Shown: positions 36,574 to 45,772, numbered from the stretch's first letter. The stretch is DNA of 64,000 nucleotides from Bradyrhizobium oligotrophicum S58 (GCF_000344805.1 NC_020453.1:1488001-1552000), one strand, 5' to 3'. Notes: a model not told the origin generated them from the letters alone. A program made the numbers and translations.

Positions 36574-36912
36574 GGATCGCTCCTTCGTTTGGATCTGTTG
36601 TATGCCGCGATCAGCATGCGCTCGTTGGAACCAGGTCTGTTTGTGCTGCAACAAGCAATCTCGCGTTTGCGAAATCGGCCGCCGGACTCGAGGTGGTCCG
36701 CACCGAGGCACATGATCGCGCCGCCGCTGCTGCAACGGTCGCAGCCGCAGAATGCTTCGTGAAATTCGGAGAGGAGAGAAAGCGGGCGGTCTGCGCGGAC
36801 AATCCGCGTGATCTGTCCGTGCGCCGTTGAACCGGCCGTCGTCGAGGTATGGCGGGATGCTACGGCTTTACTAATGGAAAAGGAGAGCGGCCAATAAGGT
36901 CTGACAAGTTCG
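36574..36912. other. nirK upstream control region
   Basis: 339 bp without a supported gene between nirK and a small membrane-protein gene on the same strand. It holds one TTG-N8-CAA box (36641-36654). Nothing else convincing is seen; a weak frame overlapping 36611-36802 on the minus strand is not supported by a ribosome site. Confidence 0.6.
36641..36654. promoter_or_regulatory. NnrR/FixK-type box upstream of nirK
   Basis: TTGTGCTGCAACAA, a full match to TTG-N8-CAA. Read toward nirK it is TTGTT-GCAG-CACAA, with the same CACAA half as two other boxes here. Its centre is about 75 bp before the nirK ATG, consistent with a site near -41 for a leader of about 33 bases. Confidence 0.7.
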
Positions 36913-37122
36913 TTAGCTCAGCCAGCGCACGGCCAGCAGCACGACGAAAGCCACTCCGGCTGCGATGCAAAACACCGTGGTCATGAACATTGCGATATTG
37001 CCCAGCAGGCCGGTCGGCCCGGACTCGTCGCGAAAGGATTCGAAGCCGTCGGATTGGGGAATATGGCCGCGGACGTTGGAGACGAGAGCAAAGACACGGA
37101 TCAGCAGTCCCAGAGCATCCAT
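36913..37122 (-). CDS. small single-span membrane protein, unknown
   Basis: 69 residues. A polar first part (with GHIPQSDGFESFRDESGPTG) is followed by a strong membrane helix near the C-terminus (about residues 42-66). The ATG at 37122 has GAGGGACC at good spacing, which supports the gene. It lies in the denitrification cluster between nirK and hemN and diverges from hemN across a gap with FixK-type sites. No family recognised. Confidence 0.6.
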   Translation of the reverse strand: MDALGLLIRVFALVSNVRGHIPQSDGFESFRDESGPTGLLGNIAMFMTTVFCIAAGVAFVVLLAVRWLS

Positions 37123-37144
37123 TGCAGGTCCCTCAAATCATCAC

Positions 37145-37188
37145 TTGATGATGATCGAAAATCGACCGGCCACTTTGATGAAGCGCAA
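37145..37188. promoter_or_regulatory. NnrR/FixK-type box(es) upstream of hemN
   Basis: TTGATGAAGCGCAA at 37175-37188 matches TTG-N8-CAA fully. TTGATGATGATCGA at 37145-37158 matches all but one base of the last half (CGA for CAA) and overlaps an ATCATC-N4-GATGAT repeat. They lie in the divergent gap between the 69-residue protein gene and hemN. Confidence 0.62.
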
Positions 37189-37317
37189 AGTCCGGGGCGA
37201 AAGCCCGCGTTCTACTGACATCGACGGGGCATCTGCCGGCCGTGCCTTGAGGAAGCTCAAGGCCGTCCTCCTTGCCTCGTGTCACAGACAGCCGAACATA
37301 AGGTGGACAGGCAGGAC

Positions 37318-38670
37318 ATGAGACCCGATCTTGCGGCATGCTACGGACAGGAGCGCCTCCCGCGCTACACCAGCTATCCCACGGCGCCGCATTTCTCGGC
37401 TGCGGTGGGCGCATCGACCTATGCGCAGTGGCTGCGCGCGATCCCGACGAATGCGACGGCATCGCTGTACCTGCATGTCCCGTTCTGCCGTTCGATGTGC
37501 TGGTATTGCGGCTGCAACACCATGGTTGCCAAGCGCGACGAGCCGATCGCGGTCTATGAATCTGCGCTTCGCTGCGAAATCGACATGGTGGCGCGTCAGA
37601 TCGGCCGACGGCTTCAGGTCGGGCATATTCATTTCGGCGGCGGCACGCCCACCATCATGGCGCCGGACTCGTTCGTCGATCTCGTCGGATCGCTGCGACA
37701 TTCGTTCTTCGTGCTTCCTTCAGCAGAGATTGCCATCGAGATCGATCCGCGCACGCTGACGCCGGCGATGATCGACGCGCTGGGAGTGAGCGGGGTCAAC
37801 CGCGCGAGCCTGGGCGTTCAGAGCTTCGATCCGCGGGTGCAGCAGGCCATCAACCGGGTGCAGAGCTTCGAGCAGACCGCAGCGGCCACCAATGGGCTGC
37901 GTCGGGCCGGCGTTGCCGGGATCAATTTCGACCTGATCTACGGGCTGCCGCATCAGAGCGTGGCGTCTTGTCTGGACACCGTCCGGCGCGCCCTCGAGCT
38001 GCGTCCGGACAGGCTCTCCGTGTTCGGCTATGCGCATGTCCCGTCCTTCAAGACGCACCAGCGCAAGATCCAGGACTCCGCGTTGCCGGACAGCCTGGAG
38101 CGTTACGATCAGGCCTGCGCAATTGCCGACTCCCTGAAGGAGGCCGGCTACGTCCAGATCGGGCTGGACCATTTTGCGCTACCGACTGATCCGATGACCG
38201 TCGCCTTCCGCGAGGGCCGGCTACACCGCAATTTCCAGGGCTACACGACCGATGCCAACGATCTCTTGATCGGCTTTGGCGCTTCGGCCATCGGCCAGTT
38301 GCCGCAAGGCTATGTCCAGAATGCGCCTCAGGTTCGCGCCTATGAAGAGAAGATTGCAGCGGGCAGCCTGGCCACGGTCAAGGGCTATGGCCTGACCGAT
38401 GATGACCGCCTGCGGGCTGACATCATCGAGCGCATCATGTGCGACTACGGCGTCGACCTCGATGTCATCTGCGGCCGGCACGGCATGGGTGCCGACGAGA
38501 TGCTGAGGTCGGCACCGCGGCTGCAGTCGTTGATTTCCGACGGGGTCGTCGAGCTCAACGGCAGCGCATTGGCGGTGACCGAGCATTCCCGGTTCCTGGT
38601 GCGAAGTGTGGCCGCGGCGTTCGACGCGCATCTCGATGCGTCGAAACAGCTGCACAGCCGGGCGGTCTAG
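37318..38670 (+). CDS. hemN: oxygen-independent coproporphyrinogen III oxidase
   Basis: Radical-SAM enzyme of haem synthesis used when oxygen is low. 450 residues from ATG 37318 (GGACAGGCAGGAC in front); GTG 37279 would add 13 residues but has no ribosome site. Signature Y51 and the cluster C57-x3-C61-x2-C64 are present, with the following C66 usual for HemN, and RYTSYPTA and GGGTPT are in place. True HemN rather than a HemW-like relative, by length and N-terminus. Its place in a nitrite-respiration cluster and the FixK/NnrR-type box suggest induction together with nirK. Confidence 0.95.
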   Translation: MRPDLAACYGQERLPRYTSYPTAPHFSAAVGASTYAQWLRAIPTNATASLYLHVPFCRSMCWYCGCNTMVAKRDEPIAVYESALRCEIDMVARQIGRRLQVGHIHFGGGTPTIMAPDSFVDLVGSLRHSFFVLPSAEIAIEIDPRTLTPAMIDALGVSGVNRASLGVQSFDPRVQQAINRVQSFEQTAAATNGLRRAGVAGINFDLIYGLPHQSVASCLDTVRRALELRPDRLSVFGYAHVPSFKTHQRKIQDSALPDSLERYDQACAIADSLKEAGYVQIGLDHFALPTDPMTVAFREGRLHRNFQGYTTDANDLLIGFGASAIGQLPQGYVQNAPQVRAYEEKIAAGSLATVKGYGLTDDDRLRADIIERIMCDYGVDLDVICGRHGMGADEMLRSAPRLQSLISDGVVELNGSALAVTEHSRFLVRSVAAAFDAHLDASKQLHSRAV

Positions 38671-38713
38671 CCCGGCAGACCTGATCTCATGCCGTGATAC
38701 TTGCGCGCGGTGC

Positions 38714-38727
38714 TTGTGCCGCGACAA
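38714..38727. promoter_or_regulatory. NnrR/FixK-type box upstream of the DUF1858 gene
   Basis: TTGTGCCGCGACAA, a full TTG-N8-CAA match, centred about 57 bp before the ATG at 38778. The reverse reading is TTGTC-GCGG-CACAA. Confidence 0.7.
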
Positions 38728-38777
38728 AGACGGCCGCGGACGTGCTCGCTACCATTCGCTCTGGAATGGAGGCGCGC

Positions 38778-38969
38778 ATGCAAATCTCCTTTGATGAACT
38801 GGTCGACGACGTCATGCGGCGAAGGCCGGAGACGATCCACGTCTTTCTCGCCTTCCAGATGCGCTGCGTCGGCTGCCCTATCGCCTGCTTTCACAACGTC
38901 GCGGACGCCTGCCGCGAGCATAGCGTCGATCCCGACGCGTTCCTGTCGGCGCTGTGTGCCTGCACGTGA
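38778..38969 (+). CDS. DUF1858 redox-disulfide protein
   Basis: 63 residues from ATG 38778 with GGAGG at 38768. FDELVDDVMRRRPETIHVFL, then MRCVGCPIACFHNVADACREH: the CxxC pair and length are those of the DUF1858 / hybrid-cluster-protein-associated redox family, also the N-terminal domain of the ScdA/YtfE iron-repair proteins. Its role is probably in NO or iron-sulfur stress. Its own box suggests it belongs to the denitrification regulon. It ends exactly where the convergent nnrR stop begins. Confidence 0.85.
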   Translation: MQISFDELVDDVMRRRPETIHVFLAFQMRCVGCPIACFHNVADACREHSVDPDAFLSALCACT

Positions 38970-39689
38970 TCAGGATCGAGAGGTCGTCGTGTCCCCCGAG
39001 CCTTGCTCGGCCAGCAGCACGATCTTGTGCGGTTCGCGCAGCACGATCTTCTGACGGCCGCTTTCGACGAGACCGAGCTGCTCCCAGGCTGAGAGAATGC
39101 GGCTCACCGTGTGCAGCGTCGTTCCGGTCATCTGCGCAATGTCCTGCCGGCTGATTGGAAAGTCGATCTGCACGCCGTGATCGAGCTTGCGGCCGGCCTG
39201 GTTGGCGAGCCTAAGCAGCGCATGCGCGATGCGCTGCTCGACCTGCTGCGTGGACATCTCGATCACGCGCGCATGCGTTTCCTGCAAACGCTGGCCGATG
39301 GTCTGTAACGTATTTGCGCCGAGTGACGGGAACCTGGCGACGAGGCGCGGCCATGCGGCGGATGGCCAGGCCAGCACGATGCTGTCGTCGACGGCAGTGG
39401 CCGTTGCCGGATAATGCTGGAGGCCGATCGCAGGCGCGACGCCGAACGTGTCGCCGGGCACGACGTAGCGGACCACGATCTGGTCGCCCGTCGGCGTCGT
39501 CTTGCTGGCGCGGACATGGCCGTGGAGCAGAAGGAAGAACGAGGTCGCATCGGCGCCCTGCTCGAACACCGCGCCGTTGCGGGCCACGCGAATGGACCGG
39601 GCCTCGCGCAACACGTCCGTGAGATCTTCGGCGGAAAGGCCCGCAAACAGCGGCAGATGCGCGACCAGCGAACGGTCGATGGAAGCCAT
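38970..39689 (-). CDS. nnrR: Crp/Fnr-family regulator, NnrR-like
   Basis: 239 residues: a cyclic-nucleotide-binding-type beta barrel (about 12-125), a dimer helix (about 128-155) and a winged helix (about 160-225) with the recognition element ISRQDIAQMTGTTLHTVSRIL. It has no N-terminal cysteine cluster, so it is not an oxygen-sensing Fnr; this and its neighbour nnrS point to NnrR, an NO-responsive activator of nir and nor genes. The recognition helix belongs to the class that reads TTG-N8-CAA sites, four of which occur in this cluster. Confidence 0.8.
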   Translation of the reverse strand: MASIDRSLVAHLPLFAGLSAEDLTDVLREARSIRVARNGAVFEQGADATSFFLLLHGHVRASKTTPTGDQIVVRYVVPGDTFGVAPAIGLQHYPATATAVDDSIVLAWPSAAWPRLVARFPSLGANTLQTIGQRLQETHARVIEMSTQQVEQRIAHALLRLANQAGRKLDHGVQIDFPISRQDIAQMTGTTLHTVSRILSAWEQLGLVESGRQKIVLREPHKIVLLAEQGSGDTTTSRS

Positions 39690-39758
39690 GATGTTCTCCG
39701 CGGCAAGGCGTGCCGGATCGGGCCGCTCAATAGCACGTTTTTGCGAACCATCGGAAGT

Positions 39759-39772
39759 TTGTGCTGGCGCAA
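39759..39772. promoter_or_regulatory. NnrR-type box between nnrR and nnrS
   Basis: TTGTGCTGGCGCAA; read the other way it is TTGCG-CCAG-CACAA, which fits the TTGCG-N4-CACAA pattern I recall for NnrR in Rhodobacter. It lies in the divergent gap, 82 bp before the nnrS ATG and 70 bp before the nnrR start, so either or both could be controlled. Confidence 0.75.
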
Positions 39773-39847
39773 TACCTCCATCCCCACACCCAACTACACG
39801 TAGCGAGAGGCGCCGTGCCCGGCGCGGTTCCCGTCGTCAGAGCGAGC

Positions 39848-41065
39848 ATGCACATGGCCATTCCACGCAACTATCAGGGCTGGACCGTCCTCGCCAACGG
39901 TTTCCGGCCGTTCTTTCTGCTCGGTGCGATCCAGGCCGCGCTGGCGATCCTGATCTGGCTCCCGGCCTTTTACGGCGAGCTGAAGCTGAGCTCGGCTTTC
40001 GCCCCACGCGACTGGCACGTGCACGAGATGCTCTACGGCTATCTGCCCGCCATCGTCACCGGCTTCCTGTTTACGGCGATTCCGAACTGGACCGGACGCC
40101 TGCCGATCCGCGGGCTGCCTTTGGCGACGCTCGTGACGGTATGGCTGGCCGGGCGGATGGCCGTGACCTTGTCCGCGTTCGGACCCTGGTGGGCCGCGCT
40201 GCTGATCGATGCGAGCTTTCTGCTGCTGGTGGTGCTGGCGGCGGCGCGCGAGATCGCCGCGGGCCGGAACTGGCACAATCTGCCGGTGGTCGCGATCGTC
40301 GCAGTGCTGTGTGCCGGCAACGTCGCGTTCCATGTCGAGGTCCATCTGCGCGGTTCGGCGGACTATGCCATCCGCACCGGCGTCGCCGTGATCGTGCTGC
40401 TGCTCGCGCTGATCGGCGGCCGCATCACGCCGAGCTTCACCCGCAACTGGCTGGTCAAGCACAATCCCGGCCGGTTGCCGGTGCCGTTCGGCCGCTTCGA
40501 CATGGCCGTCGTGCTGTTCAGCGCGCTGAGCCTGCTCGGCTGGATCGTGGCGCCGGATAGCGCCCCGATCGGGCTGGCGCTCGCTGCAGCGGGCGGCCTG
40601 CACGTCGTGAGACTGGCGCGCTGGGCCGGCGATCGTACGCTGCGTGAGCGGCTGCTGGCGATCCTGCACATCGGCTATGCCTTCGTGCCGCTCGGCTTCC
40701 TGCTCAATGCGGCCGCGAGCTTCGGTTGGGTTCTGCCGAGCGCCGGATTGCATGCCTGGATGACCGGGGCTGCCGGCGTCACGACGCTGGCGGTGATGAC
40801 ACGCGCCACGCTCGGCCATACCGGCCAGGCGCTGACGGCCTCGATCGCGACGCAGACGATCTATCTGGCGATCGTCGTCGCCGCGCTGACGCGCATCTGT
40901 GCGGTGTTGGCGCCGGCCTACGCCGAGGCCCTGCTGCATGTCGCGGCGTTCGCCTGGATCATCGCATTCGCCGGCTTTGCGCTGGCTTTCGGGCCGTTGC
41001 TGCTCGGTCTCAAGCTGCGTGCCCTGGCGGTGCGTCGCCCAGGCGCGGCTCAGCCCGTGCTCTGA
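39848..41065 (+). CDS. nnrS: NnrS, haem-copper membrane protein of NO response
   Basis: 405 residues with about twelve hydrophobic helices. NGFRPFFLLGAIQAALAI and the His-rich DWHVHEMLYGYLPAIVTGFL near residue 60 are NnrS landmarks, as are GGRITPSFTRNWL and MTRATLGHTGQAL. NnrS proteins bind haem and copper and relieve nitrosative stress. Start ATG 39848 or ATG 39854. Its last 16 bp overlap the end of the convergent kinase gene. Confidence 0.92.
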   Translation: MHMAIPRNYQGWTVLANGFRPFFLLGAIQAALAILIWLPAFYGELKLSSAFAPRDWHVHEMLYGYLPAIVTGFLFTAIPNWTGRLPIRGLPLATLVTVWLAGRMAVTLSAFGPWWAALLIDASFLLLVVLAAAREIAAGRNWHNLPVVAIVAVLCAGNVAFHVEVHLRGSADYAIRTGVAVIVLLLALIGGRITPSFTRNWLVKHNPGRLPVPFGRFDMAVVLFSALSLLGWIVAPDSAPIGLALAAAGGLHVVRLARWAGDRTLRERLLAILHIGYAFVPLGFLLNAAASFGWVLPSAGLHAWMTGAAGVTTLAVMTRATLGHTGQALTASIATQTIYLAIVVAALTRICAVLAPAYAEALLHVAAFAWIIAFAGFALAFGPLLLGLKLRALAVRRPGAAQPVL

Positions 41066-44000
41066 TTGCGCGCGACCGCCCGCGAGAACACGACTTCCAG
41101 CAGCGTGCCGGATTTCGGCGCCGCCTTGACGTGGAATTGCGCGCGGTTGGCTTCGACGAGCGCCTTGGTGAGCGACAGGCTGAGACCCGATCCGTCGGCG
41201 GACTGCTCGGCAGCCGCCGGTGTGCGGAACGGTTCGAGCGCCGCGGCCATGGCCTGATCGTTCAGCCCATGCCCGGTGTCGCGCACGCGCAGCACCACCT
41301 CGCCGAAATCAGACGTCGCCGTGGACACGATGACCTGGCCGCCGGGATTGGCGAGCGAGATCGATGCGGAGATCAGGTTCATGGCGATCTGGCGCAGCGC
41401 CCTGGCGTCGGCGACGACCGGAGCAAGCGTTTGCGACAGGGAGGTACGGATGATGATGCGCGCGCGGTTGGCCTGTGGCTGCATCACTGCGACGCAGCTC
41501 TCCACCAGTTCGTTGAGGTTCTGGCTGGTGAAGGCGAGCTCGAGCTTGCCGGTCTCGATGCGTGATAGTTCGAGCAGGTCGTCGATCAGCGACACCACGC
41601 GTTCGCCCGAGGTGCGGATGTCCTTCATGTATTCGGCGTAGCGGGTGTTGCCGAGCGTGCCGAAGCGCTCGCCGATCATCACCTCGGCAAAGCCGATGAT
41701 CGCGTTGAGCGGCGCGCGCACCTCATGGCTGATCCGCGCCAGCATGTCGGCCTTGGCGCTGGCAGCCCGGTCGGCGACGCGGCGGGCCTGCAGCAGCTCG
41801 CTTTCGCCGCGGCGCAGCTGCGACAGATCGCGGAACACGGCAAAGAAATTCGGACCGTCGGTCCTGGTCCGGCCGATCGTCATCGACAACGGGATCACGC
41901 CGCCCTGGGCCAGTTTGCCCAGCACCTCGTGGCCTTGACCCAGCAGGCCCGACGCACCGGCCTGCTGAACGCCGTCGAGATATTCAAGCACGAGGCGGGC
42001 GCTCTCCGGCGCGAACAGCTCGATCAGATTTCGGCGCACCAGGGCTGCGCCGTCATATCCGAACAGCACCTCGGCGCTGCGATTGCAGGCGTGGATGTTG
42101 CCACCGGCATCGAACAGGAGGATGCCCTCGGCAGTGACATCGAGGATGGTGGCAAGGTCTTCAGCCTCCGCATGACCGGGAACGGCAGGCGGTGCGACGA
42201 CGAGCGGCGGCGGTGCGGCCGGTGTCGTTGCCATTGCAGGCGCAGCTTCAATAGTTGGGGCCAGCACTGCAGCTGGACCAGGCGTCGGCGCGAAGATCAG
42301 CGCATGCGCGCTGTCGCCGTCCCAGGTGATCGTGAACAGGCGCGCTTCGGCCTTCACCTCCTCGCTGGAGGAGCCGTCCGCCGCCGAGATCGTCACCGGC
42401 GTGCCGGCTTCGGACTTGCTGGACGACGATGAAACGCCGGGCTCGACATACAGTGCATCAAGGCCGCCGGCCTGTTCCAGCGCCGCCAGGTCGGCATAGC
42501 CCATCTGCTTGAAGAAGGCGGGATTGCCGTACAGCAACCGATCGAGCCGGTAGATCAACATGCCGGTCGGCAACAGGTCCAGCAGGATGCGGTCACGCTG
42601 GCTGTCGCCCTGGGGCGGCGGCGCTTCGGGCGTCAGCCATTCGGTCTGGAGCGCGATGCCGCGATCGCCGGTAATGTCGGCGGTTGCCGATGGATCCTGG
42701 TGCGGCGGGTCGAACGGGTCGCTCACGCGCGAAGCCGGTTCGGGCGCCGAGCTGCCGGCGTCCGCCGCCGAATTGCGGATTTCACCTTCGAGCCGGGCCG
42801 ATAGCTGGCGCGCAAGTTCATGAAACGCATTGTTCTCCACCGGCGTGAGCGCCGGATGCTTGGTTTCCCCTGGGGCGCGGAACGGAACAACGTTGCCGGT
42901 CGCTTCGAGTCCCATGCCATCGATGTGGGGCGCTTCTTGCGCAATGGAAGCGTCACGCGCCGGCACTGTAGTGTTGTCCTGCCGCGGCGGCACATCTGCG
43001 GCCGGCGCAAGGTCGGATTGAGCAGGGTCGGTTGCACAGAATTGCGGAGCTTCCCCGGTCGCCGCATCGGCCGAGGCCGCGCGCCTGTCCAGCCGGTCCA
43101 TGGCGTCGAGATCGCGGCAGACGCCGAAGCCATGATACCCGGCATAGCTCTTGTCCTCGGTGAAGACAGGCAGGCCCGACAACTCGATCGCGAGCCGCTC
43201 GCCGCCGGCGGCAGGCCAGGTGACGATGAGGCCGCTCCAGGTCTCTCGAGTCTCGACTGCAGTAGCAACGCGCCCTTCGGGATCGAGTTCGAGGGCGACG
43301 GCCAGGTCGTGCCAGCGACGGCCGAGTTGAGCCGCGCTGTGGTCGCCGATCAGACGTGTGAACGCGTCGGACCCGAGCGTGAACCGCCCCTCGGCGTCCA
43401 TCTGCCACGAAAAGCGCAGCGGATGGCGGCGGCCCGCGTCGGTGTCGCCGGCCTCGACCCCGCCGACGTCGTCCTCGTGCGGCATCGGTCGTGCCGTGGC
43501 TGCAGTGACGGACTCCTGGCTGGACGAAGTCTGCAGCGGAGCGGCATCGGAGGGAGGCGTATCGGTCGTGGTCTGCAGCACCGGCGCGAGAGGTTCGAAC
43601 AGCCCGGCTTCGGCCGGCTCATCGATCAGCAGGAATTCGGCGGGCGCTTCGTTCGACAGCGCGGGGGCTTCATAGTCGGTGTGGCGTTCGGTCATTGCGT
43701 CCATCGGAGGAGGAGGCGGAGTCTCGGCCGCATCGGCGTGGATCGTATCCACGCGGGGGAATGATGCCGGGGCGGCATCGGCGGTCGGCTCTGCGTCAGG
43801 TGTCGGCGCCGGGGTTGGCGCGTCGATCTCTTCGGGCAGGATGGGTAACGGTACGGCGACCAGCCCGACCTGGTTGCCGCTGCCGATACGATAGAGCGCA
43901 ACGCGCGCGGCTCCGAACGTCACCGCGGCCATACCCTCGGCAAGAGCCGTCCGGCGCGCTTCGGCAAAGCCGGATTCGCTCAGATCCTGCATGCCGAACA

Positions 44001-44487
44001 GGCGGCGGCCGGCTGCGCTGATGCCGGCGAACTGGCCGTCCTGGGTGAACGCGATCAGTGCATGCCCGCTGCTTTCCACGAGACGCGTCAGACGTTCGGG
44101 CCAGGCGAAGCCGCGCCCACCGGCGTCGGTGCTGGTGATCAACACCGCGCGCGTGCCGTCCGGCAGGTCGATTCTTGCGCAGCCGCAGGTCGCGAGCGTG
44201 CCGAGCGGCGCGCCGAAGCCGCGCAGGCGTTCGAGCCGGAGCGCGCCATTCTCAGGCAATTGTCGTCCCAGCTGGGCGATCTGGCGGCGATGCGAATCGG
44301 CCGGGCCGAATGTCTTCGCGACCAGGGCCGCTGCAGTGGCGGCACCGAGGGCGCGCGCACCGATCGCATTGGCCCACAGCACCCGGCTGCCATCGGCCGA
44401 CCAGAGCCACGCCGGCAGGCTGCCCGCGGCATGGACGGCCAGCCGGGGGTCGCTCAGAACCTGCAATTCGAGATCGGCGTTGTTCAT
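41050..44487 (-). CDS. PAS-domain histidine kinase, PdhS-like
   Basis: 1145 residues without obvious membrane helices. An N-terminal PAS-like part (about 15-190), a very long acidic Pro/Ala-rich linker, two or three further PAS domains (about 370-480, 630-740, 760-880) and a kinase core. H-box ISHEVRAPLNAIIGFAEVM (phospho-His about 921), followed by GTLGNTRYAEYMKDIRTSGE, which is the PleC/DivJ/PdhS type. The N-box reads RQIAMNLISASIS, so the second Asn of NLxxNA is Ser. DTGHGL is kept but the last Gly box is weak. It may act as a phosphatase or pseudokinase of the DivK-CtrA network. Confidence 0.8.
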   Translation of the reverse strand: MNNADLELQVLSDPRLAVHAAGSLPAWLWSADGSRVLWANAIGARALGAATAAALVAKTFGPADSHRRQIAQLGRQLPENGALRLERLRGFGAPLGTLATCGCARIDLPDGTRAVLITSTDAGGRGFAWPERLTRLVESSGHALIAFTQDGQFAGISAAGRRLFGMQDLSESGFAEARRTALAEGMAAVTFGAARVALYRIGSGNQVGLVAVPLPILPEEIDAPTPAPTPDAEPTADAAPASFPRVDTIHADAAETPPPPPMDAMTERHTDYEAPALSNEAPAEFLLIDEPAEAGLFEPLAPVLQTTTDTPPSDAAPLQTSSSQESVTAATARPMPHEDDVGGVEAGDTDAGRRHPLRFSWQMDAEGRFTLGSDAFTRLIGDHSAAQLGRRWHDLAVALELDPEGRVATAVETRETWSGLIVTWPAAGGERLAIELSGLPVFTEDKSYAGYHGFGVCRDLDAMDRLDRRAASADAATGEAPQFCATDPAQSDLAPAADVPPRQDNTTVPARDASIAQEAPHIDGMGLEATGNVVPFRAPGETKHPALTPVENNAFHELARQLSARLEGEIRNSAADAGSSAPEPASRVSDPFDPPHQDPSATADITGDRGIALQTEWLTPEAPPPQGDSQRDRILLDLLPTGMLIYRLDRLLYGNPAFFKQMGYADLAALEQAGGLDALYVEPGVSSSSSKSEAGTPVTISAADGSSSEEVKAEARLFTITWDGDSAHALIFAPTPGPAAVLAPTIEAAPAMATTPAAPPPLVVAPPAVPGHAEAEDLATILDVTAEGILLFDAGGNIHACNRSAEVLFGYDGAALVRRNLIELFAPESARLVLEYLDGVQQAGASGLLGQGHEVLGKLAQGGVIPLSMTIGRTRTDGPNFFAVFRDLSQLRRGESELLQARRVADRAASAKADMLARISHEVRAPLNAIIGFAEVMIGERFGTLGNTRYAEYMKDIRTSGERVVSLIDDLLELSRIETGKLELAFTSQNLNELVESCVAVMQPQANRARIIIRTSLSQTLAPVVADARALRQIAMNLISASISLANPGGQVIVSTATSDFGEVVLRVRDTGHGLNDQAMAAALEPFRTPAAAEQSADGSGLSLSLTKALVEANRAQFHVKAAPKSGTLLEVVFSRAVARNQSTG

Positions 44488-45076
44488 GTGGCGACGGTGG
44501 TGAACGGCTCTTGTGTTGATCGGGGCCGGAAGGGCAGCGTTAAGAATTCGTTACTATCGCGCGTTTTGAGGGCGGAGGTCCACGGCCCGGCCGTGGGGCG
44601 GTCCTGCTAAAGCTTGGATAACCTTAATGTGTTCCCGCCGGGCCATTTGCGGGCAAAATCAGCGGCACGAGCCCGGGGCTCGCGCGTTGCAATGCGGACC
44701 TGGGCGATCGGGTCGCAAAGCCGGCCGAACGGCCCAAGCGGGCTGGACGGTGGCGGCCAGCCGGACCGATGTTTGGCAGCCGCCGCTGCGAGATTAAGAT
44801 AAGCCATCAGCAGGCGGCGATCGTCGCTGCAGGTCCTTGAAGCGTGACCGGGGCCAGAGCTCGAAATATCAATTACTGGTTGTGTAATGGCTCCTGCTAG
44901 ATCGAGCGTGCGACAAAGAGTTCCTGATTTTGGAATTTCCGTTGCATTGCACAAAATTGACACGATATAGCTCTACGCGAGGTTGTTACCTCCCAGGGGC
45001 GGTTCCTCTGCGTGATCCGAAGTGACTTCCCGGTGCCGGGACGGTCCAGTCTCAATTATTTCCAAGGATGCATGCC
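44488..45076. other. 589-bp non-coding gap before the phasin gene
   Basis: Nothing with a convincing ribosome site or family is seen. A 118-codon frame on the minus strand (44607-44963) is rejected. The last 150 bp before the phasin are more AT-rich (around TTGCACAAAATTGACACGATA) and probably contain its promoter. Confidence 0.5.
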
Positions 45077-45511
45077 ATGACCAATGCCACCGATCCTTTC
45101 TCCGCGTCGATCATTCCGTTCGAGGTTCCCGAACAGGTGCGCGCGTTCGCCGAGAAGGGCGTATCGCAGGCCCGTGAGAACTACGCCAAGTTCAAGGACG
45201 CCGCAGAGACCCACAATTCGGCCGTCGAGGCCTTCTTCGCGAATGCCAGCAAGGGCGCCGGCGCCTATTCGTCCAAGGTCATGGAGTTCACGAAGGCCAA
45301 TACGACGGCTTCGCTGGACTTCGCCCAGGAGCTGTTCGGCGTGAAGTCGCCGTCGGAAGCGATGGAGCTGTGGACGGGCTTCGTCCGTAAGCAGGTCGAG
45401 ACGTTCACGGTTCAGGCCAAGGAGCTCGGCGAGCTCGGCCAGAAGGTCGCGACCGAGACGGTCGAGCCGATCAAGGCGAGCGCCACGAAGCTGTTCAAGC
45501 CGGCTGCCTGA
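45077..45511 (+). CDS. phasin family protein
   Basis: 144-residue amphipathic helical protein that coats polyhydroxyalkanoate granules. The pattern IIPFEVPEQVRAFAEKGVSQ, KFKDAAETHNSAVEAFF, KVMEFTKANTTASLDFAQEL, KSPSEAMELWTGFVRKQVE is standard phasin_2. I chose ATG 45077 because AAGGA (45064-45068) is correctly spaced for it; ATG 45068 would overlap that site. Long upstream gap suggests an independent, strong promoter. Confidence 0.92.
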   Translation: MTNATDPFSASIIPFEVPEQVRAFAEKGVSQARENYAKFKDAAETHNSAVEAFFANASKGAGAYSSKVMEFTKANTTASLDFAQELFGVKSPSEAMELWTGFVRKQVETFTVQAKELGELGQKVATETVEPIKASATKLFKPAA

Positions 45512-45772
45512 GCTGGCCGGACGTCGGCCGCGCGCGGCACGTCGTGCGCCGGCTGAACGGCGGACGTTTCATTCAGGGCCCGGGCGCGACGCGTCCGGGT
45601 TCGATGCTTTTAGGGGCGCTTTTTCGGTCGTCCGGGGAGCTAGCTCAGAGCGGTGCTAAAAACGCCGGCATGGCGGCAGACTTTATCCGTTCTCGGCCTT
45701 GCCAAATTCGCCCGTTGCACCTAGTTTCCGGCGCGTTCGGACCCCCCTTGGCGGGACGGTCCCATGGCGGAT

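Noticed and set aside
44607..44963. 118-codon minus-strand frame before the phasin gene
   Set aside because: No ribosome site, no recognisable domain, and a mixture of Pro/Arg/Ser runs typical of chance frames.
45643..45700. tRNA-like GGAGCTAGCTCAGAGCGGT near tRNA-His
   Set aside because: Only the D-arm-like string is present; no anticodon or T arm and no acceptor pairing could be found.
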